DNA of 64,000 bases from Cytidiella melzeri (taxonomy: Eukaryota > Basidiomycota > Agaricomycetes > Polyporales > Irpicaceae), in the NCBI GenBank assembly GCA_022592445.1, contig JABYQR010000097.1:62001-126000 (forward strand), given 5' to 3'. This document shows, in pieces, positions 13,101-23,578 of this stretch. The notes below the pieces were generated by a model. It saw nothing but the letters and a program-made list of their open reading frames with translations, was not told the DNA's origin and searched no databases. Each line of letters opens with the position of its first letter. Within the stretch, counting starts at the first letter, position 1. The position numbers and the translations under genes were made by a program.

Positions 13101-13585
13101 TCGAACGCCTGCATGATCTAATTCACGGCGAAGGGCACGAACATCATTTGCAGCCTTTCACTCGTTCAGAAGACTCGCCGGTCGATGACCTTCCCACGCC
13201 TAAAGCCGAGCGTCGCCGTTCTCTGCCTTCTCGAACTTCGATAACTTCGCTCTCTTCCGAGTTTAGCATATCGACCAGCATTGCCTCCCCTGACCCAGAG
13301 GAGACCGTGTTCCAGACACGCCGGAGAAGAGCTGCGAAGCTGACGCAGTTCTTTGGAGTCGACTACCGTGAGGTTATGAGCGAGATTCTGGAAAGCCTCG
13401 AGAAGGGGTTGGAGGAAGAAGGAGGTCGTGGCACCCTGAAGCCCGACGAGGTTCAGGTAAGTTTCTTCATTTTCATGCAAGGCCTTCGTCGTTTATTTGG
13501 AAATCCTCACCACTCCTATGTCTTGCAGGAACTTCTCACAAAACTGCGTAAACTCAGAACAAAACGAAACGCGTTTCTCGGTTGA
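10108..13585 (+). CDS. Large disordered hypothetical protein, five exons
   Basis: Exons are 10108-10984, 11048-12633, 12692-13024, 13085-13456 and 13529-13585, about 1074 residues. The introns at 10985-11047 (63 bases) and 13457-13528 (72 bases) are multiples of three without stops, but have good signals (GTGAGT...CTACAG; GTAAGT...TTGCAG). I call them introns rather than coding. Most of the protein is Ser/Pro/Arg-rich and disordered, with polyproline runs near residues 110-130. Structured parts are a short basic block near 525-545 (DRLRQNRKLAQMLGQTPGA) and a C-terminal helical region (FFGVDYREVMSEILESLEKG and onward, last ~70 residues). I do not recognise the family. A cytoskeletal or polarity adaptor would fit the composition, but that is a guess. 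Confidence 0.75.
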
Positions 13586-14069
13586 ATCCGGCGCATGACT
13601 TTCATGACTTTTTTCTTTTCTTTTCTTTTCTTTTCTTTCTCATGATTCGTACAGGGGGCAAGCCTCTTGTGTGAGGAGCTTCGCCAGGTCGCCGGACATT
13701 ATCTATTCTAGACATCGTATAATACATCCCATTCCCCACCCACCCACCACCACCACCATCTTTACGCACAGCTCGAGCCACGCTGTACATTGTTATCCAT
13801 CCATCCCTCATGGCCATCTTTTCTCCATCTGTACATCATCATCACCTTCCTCCCTTTATTGACGATCACATGCGCATATATCTCCTTTATATATCCCACC
13901 TGTGTTAATCCAGTGACTGCAGTTCCCACCTGGGGGAAAAATATCCAAGCGTGATATGCATTGTCAATGAGCCGGCATAAAAGACCGATCCCCCAAATCA
14001 AAGAGAGTAGACAAGTCAATAAAAAAAGAACGCAGACGGTGTGAACAAACAAAGCTATGAACGGCTTGG
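13586..14069. other. Convergent intergenic region with a TTTTC repeat
   Basis: It lies between two convergent genes. A short (TTTTC)n tract at about 13609-13639 follows the upstream stop codon, probably within its 3' untranslated region. No gene seen. Confidence 0.6.
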
Positions 14070-17000
14070 CTACAATATGACAAGGTCGCCTTTACACGAG
14101 TGACACCAGAACACGTGGGAGTCGTCCAAGTATACAGTTGTCCGCTTGGGAGAGAAGGCTGTCGACGAGGGGGGCGGCAGTTCCACCACGGTGGGCAACC
14201 CCGGATGATGCTTTTGCACCGGGGACGACGTTCTCCACGACTGTGCAGCAGCTGCGGCTGCTGCTGCTTCGCTGTCGATTCGCGCCTTTAGCATACCGAG
14301 GCTCACCCGACGCTTGTGCCGGGTCTCGGCCGAGAGACCCTCAAAGGCAGAGGGCGGCGACGTGGACCTAGTGGGATGAACGTGGTGGTTCGCGTTTGCG
14401 TTTCTGACGGAGCTAAAGGAGGCGCGACGGAGGTCGTCCGAGGGGTGGCGGTGGTAGTGGTTGTCGACAATGGTGGTGTTGATGCGGTTAGAGGAGAACC
14501 GGGCTGGTGGGATGGAAGGCCGTTGTTGATGCGACGTCCTCGAGTTGGGTCGGCTGAGCTGGGTTTCCAACGCAGCGACTTGGCGTTGCATCGCCAGTGC
14601 GTGAGACTCGGCTTCGTAGACGGCTGTTTCCAATGAACGAATTTCGGATTGCGCTTCTGATAGCTCGAGCTCGTGTTGCTGCCTCATGGCGGACAGAATC
14701 TCGTCGCCGAGAGCATTCGCAGCTCCGGCGGCTGTGGGGGTGGGCTTGGTAGCGAACTCGTGCAGACGTTCGATGTGCTCCTCCTTGGTAGATAGTTCCG
14801 CCCGAAGCATTTCAAGCTCTCCTCGAGCGCGTTCCAAGACCTCCTGAGCTTCCTCCTGAGCCTGCTTGCGCTCCTCTACTTCGCTGCGTAATGACGAGAG
14901 TTGGTCGGCGGTGGTCTGAACAGACGCGGTCAACTTCTGGACCTCCTGCATATGTTGACTGGCCATCTGCCGGTATTCCGATCTCTCCTCTTCGAGAGTG
15001 TGCGACGCAGCGCGTAACCGCTCGAGTTCCTTTGTCAACTCCGAGTGGCTCTGGTGCAACTCCGAGGTGCTCGCTTGAGACAACGTCCGCTCTTTCTCCA
15101 GGGCGCTGTCCAACGCGCGTCGCATAGCTTCACCATTCGCGTGTTGATCGCGTAGTTCGTCGAGCTCTGATTCCAGCTGCGCGATAGTGTCATCCCGTGC
15201 CCTCAGGCTGCGGGTAAGACCCTCGACTTTCTCTCCCAAATCCAACTTGGCGTCCGTCAGCTCCACAATCTTTGGACGCATCTCCTCCAACGAGCGCATC
15301 AGCGCAATGCCTTCCGCTTGAAGGTTGGACTGGGCTTTCTCTGCCTCGTCAGCGCGGCGTTGCGCGGTCTTGAGTTCTGCTTGGGTCTGCTGCAGCACTC
15401 GCACGCTCACGTTCAGCTCCGAAACAGACTGTGCAAGCTTTTGCTGGAGTTCTCCTAGAGTCGTCTGGCCTGTTGCCACCTCTTTCTCTAAAGATGACTT
15501 TTCCTGCCGGAGAGTATCTCGTTGAGCTGAGGCTGCAAGGATTTGGTCCTGCGCGGCCTGGTACATGCGGTCGAGTTCGGCATGTTGATCTTTCCAGTGT
15601 CCTTCTGACTCGGCCAGAATACGCAGCTGAGAATCCAATTGTTCGCGCTCGGACCTGACGGTGCTTTGCGCCTGGTAATAATCTAGTCAGCCGCTGAAAC
15701 TTCGCATGCAATCCAGAGTAATGATATTGTTCACCTGCTGCAGCTTTGAAACCTGGAACTCAAGCTCGTCTGCACGGTTCTGCGTATTGCGGAGCGTCTC
15801 CTCAAGGCGTTCGGCTCGATCGTCACTGTCGATTTGCTCTTCCAGTTCGCGAATCCTGCGTTGGTATTTGGCAGACTGTGTCCGCAGCTCACCAACTGTG
15901 GTGTTGAGGGCGTGTAACTCTCTTTCCTGTGAATACGTATTAAACTGAAGAAACCTTTCAAAGTCAATGTTGTACACACCAAATCGCGCGTCTTGTCGGT
16001 AAGGGCCTTCTCGGACGCAGCCAATTCGGACACGCGATGCCCAGCGTCGTGATTTTTGACAGTCAAGTCGTTAACTGTCGTTTGTAGTCTGTCAGCCCTA
16101 CTACGCTCGGCTTGGAGGAGAGTTGTAGTATCATCAAGCTCTGTCATAATGCATTGCTCAGCTCACGCAAAATCAAGATTAGCAAATAGAGCACGTACTC
16201 GACTCGGCATCTTGTAGCCGTTCAACTGACGAACTCAGAGCATTCTTCTCCGACACCAATACCGAGATAGTCTTCTGTTGTTGGTCCGTCTGATTAGTCA
16301 ATTCTTTGACCATCGGCTCGAGTTCTGCAAGCCGATTTTCCTTGATTTGAACTTTCGTCCTCTCGTCCTTGAGCGCTGCCAGGGTTTCTTGGAATTCTAC
16401 GTAGCGGGTCAGAAATGTCACAATGCTTCCGGCCGGCTCAGGTATATGCACGTACTGGCTTCAGAACCTTTCAGCCGTTCGACAGATGCAGAAAGGTTGG
16501 CTTTCTCAAACTGTAATGACGATATGGACTTGTCCTTGAGCAGGAGTTCATTCTCCAGACGGCGAAGATCTTCCTCCATGTTTTGAATCACGTCTTGCAA
16601 TTCGGTAACCTTGCCCCGTTCTTCTTGCAATAGGTCCTTGCTGCGTTGTGCATCTGTTGTGATGTACAGTCAAGGGCCTGCGACTCCCGGGAGCAATCCG
16701 ACACGAACCTGTCCTTGCACCAGCCAATTGCCGCAATAGAGTCCCTTTCTCCTGCTCAAGAGTGGAAACAAGGTCCTTCTGCTCATCGAGCAAATTCGTC
16801 ATCTGCTCAACTTCTTGTTCTGCGTGCTCCAAGAAACCTTGCAGCTTCTCCGTCTTGCTCTGCTCAGACCCTAATAGATCGTTGGCCTGTTGAAGTCCTG
16901 TGGTACAGAGATGAACGCATACAGGCAATTAGTTATAGAGTCTATAGCTTACTAGACTCTAGCTGCTTCAGTTGTTCGGCAGAAGCAGCAAGTGTATTTC

Positions 17001-17637
17001 TCTCGGCTTCCAGACTTGCTATAACACGCGCTTGATCTTGAATCAATGACCGCAGATCGTCGTGTTCCTTGTCGTCTGAGATGGGAGACGTAACAGGTTG
17101 AGACATACGTCCCGGGACTATGGGTTTAGGCGCATGGATTCCTGCGGACGACGGTGGTACCGCTTGAGCGCGAGGTGGAGGAGATGTTGTTGGCGGGGCA
17201 CCAGAAGCAAAAGAGGGAGAAGACGGTGTCTCGACACGGTCCAAGGAAGACAGCCAGTGCGAGTCTGTATGTCCATTGCCGTTCGTGAATCTTTCCTCAG
17301 CAAAGTCTTAGGGCCTCTACCAATTGTGCAACGACTGAGATCTACACTTACAAGTCGTTTACGCTAGTCCCATTACTACCATGGTCAGATGCTGTAGCGA
17401 GTGGCGGGTGTACCTCAGCTATTGCAGGAGTGGACGGCCGAGAATGCGCTGGACTGGGTGACGCGACGCGGGAATCTCCTGTGGCCGCAGGGCCGGTAGC
17501 TTTGGCTTGCTGCCTCTTCTTCAGCTGTGTAACATGATGTTCTCTCGTCTGAGTACATGCTGAGGGTATCCAGTCTTTGAAGTACACACCAAGGCTCGCG
17601 CACGGGCTGCTTTCGCGGCACGATCATGTTCTGACAT
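14070..17637 (-). CDS. GM130/Bug1-like golgin, nine exons
   Basis: Exons (in transcription order): 17637-17590, 17524-17352, 17290-16953, 16897-16709, 16653-16456, 16396-16199, 16140-15980, 15926-15735, 15671-14070; total 1032 residues. The first residues (KAARARALLKKRQQAK across intron 1) match the basic N-terminal motif of fungal GM130-type golgins, which binds the p115/Uso1 class. After a Pro-rich linker and an SHWLSSL motif, about 700 residues form coiled coil. Then come a poly-Ala run, a basic linker and a hydrophobic C-terminus ending DLVIL. In GM130 and yeast Bug1 such a C-terminus is a PDZ ligand for GRASP (Grh1). Role inferred: cis-Golgi tethering. Exons 4-6 encode repeats of one another. 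Another coiled-coil golgin family is possible. Confidence 0.7.
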
Positions 17638-18224
17638 TGCCGCACCAGAGTGAGACTGGTCAGTTGGCTGAGATGAGAACAAGACGTCCACCCGTGTCCT
17701 TGGTCGAAGAGTGAAGAATAGACAATTGACTACCCGACCAGCGAGAGGTCGGCCAGTGGTTAAGTCGTGGCTTGTGGCGGAAGGAAGGACCCGGTGCAAG
17801 CGCTCGAGTCAATGCCACACACTCAACGGTTAAATAGCTCCCGAGCATCTCGACCGAAACACCGCAGGTTGAAACCTATGTAGAAACAGATGTATTCGTA
17901 TCCTTGAAGCTATGAGTGCACTGCGGCATAACGGAGAGGGTAGCAGAAAACAAACAATAAGAAAGAGCAGCAACGGCCAGTGATGTAGGTCACAAGAAAG
18001 AAAACCACATTCCAGAGGGATACGTTTAGAATAAACAGAGAGATGCAAAGGATGTTCGTAAAGACAGACTCTAGGGCGACTGTCCGCAACAGCGGGTACG
18101 CAGGCCAATTGACGGTGTTGCCACCAATGTACGCTAGCAGAGATGGATAGAAAAGTAACCGAAAGCGAGGTGAAGTACACAGCCGAAAGAAGGAGCAAGG
18201 GTATGTAACGAAATACAAATGATC
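17638..18224. other. Intergenic region between golgin and G-beta genes
   Basis: It holds the 3' flank of the G-beta gene and the promoter of the golgin gene, both on the minus strand. The 208-codon minus frame at 17830-18456 is read-through of G-beta past its last intron and is not a separate gene. Confidence 0.6.
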
Positions 18225-19484
18225 TTATGCCCAAACCTACCAAGTAGGAACAAATCAGTAATTTGAATGTAATGACAGATATGCAAGTAATTACCCTCAG
18301 GGTGCTATCCCAGCTTCCGGTACAGAGAGCCATGCCATCAGCACTGACACCTAGGCAGCTGACCCGGTTCTCGTGTCCAGTGAGCACTCCGACACGCTCG
18401 CCCTTGAGAGTATCCCAAACGTTGCAGGTCCAGTCGTCGTATCCGCCAAACAACACGCGGCCAGAGATAGAGAATGCAACCGATGTAATACCACAGAGGA
18501 TATTGTCATGTGTGAACGAGTTCAGCTCTCTGTCGGCTCGAATGTCGAAAAGCCGGCAGGAAGCATCGTCGGAACCGGTAGCGAAAGCATCGCCGTTAGG
18601 GAAAAAACTGCACCAGAAATGAGCCAGATTGGGCGGTGATGCACGAAGCCTACTTACGAGACGGCGTTGATGTCCGATTCATGGCCAGTGAAGGTTTGGA
18701 CGGCCTTGCCACTGCGAATATCCCAAAGCTTTGCAGTAGCATCGCAAGCACCAGAGACAAAGACATTTTGATTGGGACCAAGTGAGAGACTGCATTTACA
18801 GCAATGAGCTTGGCTGCAATTTCCGGTAGGAGGTTAACTAACCTCATAACGTCGCCCGTATGGTCACTAAATTCAACCACGCGAACTCCCGCTTCGATGT
18901 CCCATAACATGCAGGTCATATCTCCAGAGCTTGTCACAATTTGCCTGTCGTTGATGAAGCGACAACAGCTGAGGTAACCAGAGTGGGCGCTTAATTCACG
19001 GGCGCCCTTGTTACCCGTTCCCTCCTTCACGTTGAGATTGTATATCGAACAAATATTGTCGAGACCACCGCATGCGACGAAGTTGCCAGAAGGCGAGTAT
19101 GCGCAAGTCATGACCCAGCTTGATCGAAGTGGAATGGCGTGAACCTTGTTAGTAGTGTACGCGTCCCAGACAATTAGTTTCCCGTCTTGTGAAGCGGAGA
19201 CAAGGTGCCGACGGTCGTTCGCCCAGTGCATAGCGTAAATTTTGGCAAGATGTCCACGAAGGCCTCGTCGTGGCCTCATTACGATACGTGGAAGAGAGTC
19301 CACCTCATTAGCCATTGCCCGCACTATGTCGCAGTGAGCATAGTAGAAACCCTGCAGATGGAAATGACATACAGCTTGTGTCTGCGGAGGACTCTCTTTT
19401 CGCTCGAATCTTCTCCTTCAAGCTCTCAGCCTCTCTCCGTGCGGCTGCGATCCTTTCCTGGATATCTCCCTGAGCTTGCGACAT
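18225..19484 (-). CDS. GPB1: Heterotrimeric G-protein beta subunit
   Basis: Exons 19484-19373, 19323-18843, 18789-18658, 18607-18295 and 18236-18225 give 349 residues, the usual fungal G-beta length. The N-terminal helix (about 1-40) that pairs with G-gamma is followed by seven WD40 blades; repeats with closing WD dipeptides are clear ([35 protein letters not shown], and SWDSTLR at the end). The last exon has only 12 bases: it encodes Val-Trp-Ala-stop and completes the seventh blade as [10 protein letters not shown], matching the invariant G-beta ending. The protein transmits pheromone and nutrient signals with G-alpha and G-gamma at the plasma membrane. All introns are 49-58 bases. The start ATG 19484 gives the canonical N-terminus. 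Confidence 0.95.
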
Positions 19485-21559
19485 GTTGGTGAGGATAACT
19501 ATGTATGTAGAACTGCCTAGTCTGTAATGAAAACATGCTTAGATATTCCAATCCTACCTGATTAAGACTGTACATACCGTTTGGAAGAGAGTCCGTATTT
19601 GTTTAAAGCAGATTGAACGAGGGCTTGATGGTTTGCGTGGGAAGTCGCGCCGATGAATGTCTACGCTGTAACCCCTTGCTTGTAGCCCAGCGACCACCAG
19701 TGATAAGCTGTTGAGGGTGTTTGGTTGAATGGAATAAAGAGAAATATGCTTGTGTAGAGCACAGAGGATGGGGAAGGAGGGAAAGATGGGTGAGACGGAG
19801 GACAAGAGGAACAGGCTGGCGTTCACGACTGCCACCATTCTGATGCTCGTCGCCAGCAGCCCGAGACCTCGGCTACATTTTAATCTCCGCTCCGGCTGTA
19901 AGGCACCAGGTCCGCCGGACGTCTCACATCGGCCGGCAGCCGCCCGTCAGAGCAATGTCAAACAGGTTCGTCAGCAACCACCCTGGCAATGTCCTCCGTC
20001 GGTTTCCGACATATCGACATAGGCGGAGTAGTGTGTGGTCAGATTTCCAAATATATCTTGTTGTGGTTCCTAGCCTCACTTTTGACCATCACAGTTCGCA
20101 GAATCAATTGGCCGAAAAACACAACGCGCCTCGAGCCTGAGAGGCGTCGTCGCAAGGTGAGCTCGGTGTGGACAAAACAATAGTTCTACTTCAGAGTTTG
20201 CAATAGAGACAGAAACAATCAGAGGTCCAGGTGCTCTGCTGAGATGCAGAAACTCTGGAATCGTCGCTATCCTCGGCCCCGCAAACGGGACTCCCATATA
20301 TAAAGAATGAACCTGTTAACTATCAAAGTCGCCCTTGCATGGTTCGGCAGCGGCGAAGCGTACTATTGCTGCGTTGTTCTGTCAACTTTACCACCATCCT
20401 GCAAGTATCTGGTCGTCTATCTAGCCATCGCAATGAATCCAATTCACAGTGGCGCACAGAGCTCTATCAATCGATTTGCGCAGACGCGCCTTACTCCTTG
20501 GAACAGCGCAGGTTGACACAGTGAGCCGCTCTGTAACACCTATGCAACTGGAATGTGTAAGTCTGTTGCACCGCTGGGTGGTTACTGAGACATATACGTC
20601 ACAGCCGATGGCATAATGCGCGGACCGTCGACGATGGCTGTGAGAGCGATCCCAGCAATTCCTACTAACCATTAGATCCCGCGGCGATGCCAACCTCATC
20701 TATACCGTATACAACGGACCGCGCACAAGACTACGAAGCGTACTTTGGTATAGCGCTGCTTGCTCTTTGACTGAACCCGCCACTCTGTGCCCATTAGACA
20801 CTCGAGATGGCCTTCTCAAACGCCCTCATGCTGGTACGGGACCATCTGCTATCCGCGGAGCCGTCTTCGATATCACAAAGGAATCCCGTTCCACCGTTCA
20901 ATCGATTTGCATTGCCGGTGAGTCACCGTATTCTTTCTAGAAATACTTGCAAGTATCCAGATCAGGCATTGTCATCTTTGCTAGCTATGCCATGTTGGAT
21001 GTGGCGAATTGCGTCCAAAAATGCAGAGTTCATATGACAACAGACAATTGTATCCCTGCCTCCATAATACCTGTGCCACATCTCCATGCCAGATGCGTCA
21101 GGAAAACTCGCGCCCGACTTTGGAGGGAGCCAACTGGACAATCAGTACTGTATCCCAAAACTGCAGTCAAAGTCTATCAGGTGCGACTCAATCAATCCTT
21201 TGCTGTTTATGGGACTTACTCTATCACCATTCCAAGACAACCCTCTGTTCTCTTGCCCACAAATTTGCGGCAATTTGTGCGCAGCCTCCCGCAATGACTC
21301 CAGCCACATACACGTAGGTACGGGCGCCGCTCAGGTATCTCGCTGTATCGCACAGAGAGTTAGGTTCTAGTGCAACTCCTGGCATTCCGAAGACGGAACA
21401 TGCCTTGGAGGCATCATCGCGCAGAACTCTGACCCTCCTCTGGTCAGGTATAAAACTATGGCTGCCGTTTCTCAAATCCGCTATCCGCTGACAACTCCCT
21501 CACCGTGCTCACTTGCCTCTGCATACTCTCCCGCACCAAACAGCTAGAACACGCCTACT
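19485..21559. other. Gene-poor stretch left of the dsRBD family
   Basis: The first ~350 bases are the G-beta promoter. Beyond that, no open frame carries a domain and no exon chain convinces. A short frame at 20807-20919 (plus) followed by GTGAGT might be an exon of an unrecognised gene, but I could not extend it. A TATA box for the next gene lies at 21449. Confidence 0.45.
21449..21456 (+). promoter_or_regulatory. TATA box of dsRBD gene copy A
   Basis: TATAAAAC lies 111 bases before the ATG at 21560. That distance suits a fungal TATA promoter with a leader of several tens of bases. Confidence 0.5.
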
Positions 21560-21909
21560 ATGGAGCGTACGTTGACTTTTGTATATTTCTATTGGTGCCG
21601 TAGTACTCATACCCATTGACAGACGCTAGAATGCAGCTCAACAACCTCCTGCAACAGTCGTATGGTCTCGGCGCCCTACGCTACGAAAATTATCAGACAG
21701 GACCTCAGCATGTAGCACCGTGGGTAGTCATTGCATACAGTAAGGGATTTCTACCTTTTCTTCTGAAGAATCATGCGATGATATTTGCTGTTTATCAAGT
21801 CAGAGAGGTTGAATATGGTCGCGGCCAAGCGCGTACTCTCGCTGAAGCTCGGGAGCGAGCTGCCGCGAATGCTTTCCAGCAACTATATGCTGAATTGAGC
21901 CGCAGGTGA
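21560..21909 (+). CDS. Single-domain dsRNA-binding mini-protein, copy A
   Basis: Exons 21560-21566, 21623-21739 and 21800-21909 encode 77 residues, essentially one double-stranded RNA-binding domain. The first exon is a 7-base micro-exon (Met-Glu plus one base). Seen: helix 1 with QLNNLLQQSYG; a strand region containing TGPQHVAPWVVIAY, which matches the GPxHxPxF loop that enters the RNA minor groove; strand 3 with EYGRGQAR; and helix 2 with AREAA-like ARERAAANAFQQLYAEL. The lysine pair that normally starts helix 2 (KKxAK) is replaced by LAEAR, so phosphate contacts may be weaker. Both introns are phase 1. The second exon (117 bases) equals the sum of exons 2 and 3 in copy B (24+93), so one intron was lost here or gained there. 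Confidence 0.75.
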
Positions 21910-23180
21910 TGGGCGAGTGAGTGTGTTGCTATGTGCGGATATGTTATCATGGTCTGACAGTATATATCGCTCCTACACAGATATGTCACTCTTCGCAGCA
22001 TCCAATCTTCGTAGCATCCAATATCGGGAGAGAATCGCTCTGACTGTAGGAATAGGTTATTTGTCGAACTGTAGCTTTATGTTTCTCTTTGTCTACTACA
22101 ACGTAGGAGCCAGTAATCACGATGTGCTTCATCTCTTTATAGCCGATGATTGCTCTGAGTCTTTCTGCTGTTAACAAGCGCTGACGCCACGAGGATGGTT
22201 TCTGACGGGCGATACCATATATGGTGCCGCGTTGCTAGCTGCAGCCTGTGGTAACGTGGTGGCCGCCCAGATGCATTGCTCACTTTACCGTGGACAAAGA
22301 GAGAGACGGCGACCCTAATATTGTGTTAGGCTCATCTTTCGTCGAGGATCCGCTCAAAGTGGTACGCAGTGTCATCTTTCGGCTATTAAATCTCCGAGGC
22401 GTTGACTGGGGGCGGGCAGTGGTTCTAGCTAGAACAAACACTCCAGGCGGACCCACGGTACGAATCTCTTGAAATAACATGTTTTGACACAGCTTTCTTG
22501 TTTATTAGCTACCCCTGAGAACATGAAAGTCTCGCGGGAAGGACATGCGTTCTCATATCGGCGCCATCAACATGACCTCACCTGAGCACAACATACGCGT
22601 GTACCGGCTTTCACCTGCAAGCCTGCCGCTCCCTTTTAGCTCTATGGAAACAGATCTGTGGTGAGGCTAGAAGGGGGCTTCCTCCTGTGCTCGGTGACTG
22701 TTTGCCTTGCTCCTCCACCTTCATGAATAACATTCGCCATACCCCTGCAAAGAGTCTCTTCGAGCCCGCTTCAAGCGGCGGGTCGGACCAATGGCTACGG
22801 AGACTCGTTATTGCGGGTTATAGATGCAGCCGACTCGTTCGTGGAGACTCCCCGCTTCCGTTCGCGAGGCCTCAAACTGCCCCAAGCTACAAATTGCCTG
22901 CAGTAACCTCACATAGTTCCGCTTTCACTGTGTCTTGCTCACCCCTATGACAACAAAGCTCCTCCCTCAAATCCCTGTCGCACCGCTTCAACGCTTGCAT
23001 GATCTGCAACATCGTCACAGTAGTCTCGAAGCCGAACATGCCAATGAGATCGGTGTCCACGACACGCTTCAGTCAAAGTAGAACAACCCTGCCCGTGTAC
23101 GACGCGCACGTCTAGCAATCCAGTCGTTATAAAAGAGAGGTCGTCTGCTTGAGATGTAGAAGTCACTCAGGAAACACGCA
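21910..23180. other. Spacer between dsRBD copies A and B
   Basis: No supported gene. Short open frames on both strands lack domains and splice logic. The last 60 bases carry the TATA box of copy B. Confidence 0.5.
23128..23135 (+). promoter_or_regulatory. TATA box of dsRBD gene copy B
   Basis: TATAAAAG lies 53 bases upstream of the ATG at 23181. Confidence 0.5.
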
Positions 23181-23578
23181 ATGAACAACGGTAGGTACAT
23201 CTCTCCTCTCTAAACGTCCAGTGTCTTTGAGACTAATAAAGCTCATGTTATAGAAGGAACTGTCGCCCTCAACAACCGTACGGCTTCCAAAGTTTCGTTG
23301 CTCTTGACCATATTGACGAATTCCATTAGATTTGCAAGCCACCGATCAGGTGGCTGCTCTTAGCTGGTCTGACTCGAAATCAGGCCCCGACCACGCACCT
23401 GTCTGGACATCCATCTGCAAACGTGAGGGTCGAGCGGCTCCCGGTTGCACTAAGCTGATGCTGACAAACGTTGACAGTGGATGGCGTTGAGGTGGGCAGA
23501 GGAACAGGGCCCTTGAAACATGCGGCCAGAGACGCAGCCGCACGTCAAGCCCTCCAGACGCTCGGTGTCGCAACCTGA
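23181..23578 (+). CDS. Single-domain dsRNA-binding mini-protein, copy B
   Basis: Exons 23181-23190, 23254-23277, 23330-23422 and 23478-23578 encode 75 residues, and all three introns are phase 1. This is the most canonical copy. Helix 1 contains ALNNHLQ; the loop is KSGPDHAPVWTSICKLDG, a good match to the GPxHxPxF RNA-contact motif. Strand 3 has VEVGRGTGPLKHAARD, and helix 2 DAAARQALQTLG ends the domain. Nothing follows except three residues, so the protein is a free-standing dsRBD without catalytic or dimerisation modules. By family knowledge it should bind A-form RNA duplexes, in the cytoplasm or nucleus; there is no secretion signal. It has paralogues on both sides, about 1.3 and 1.9 kb away. 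Its cellular role is unknown. Confidence 0.82.

Noticed and set aside
13609..13639. TTTTC repeat as a possible regulatory or replication element
   Set aside because: A short simple-sequence tract in a 3' flank; nothing else supports a function.
17830..18456. 208-codon minus frame after the G-beta WD repeats
   Set aside because: It is read-through past the last G-beta intron; the canonical end is in the 12-base exon at 18236-18225.
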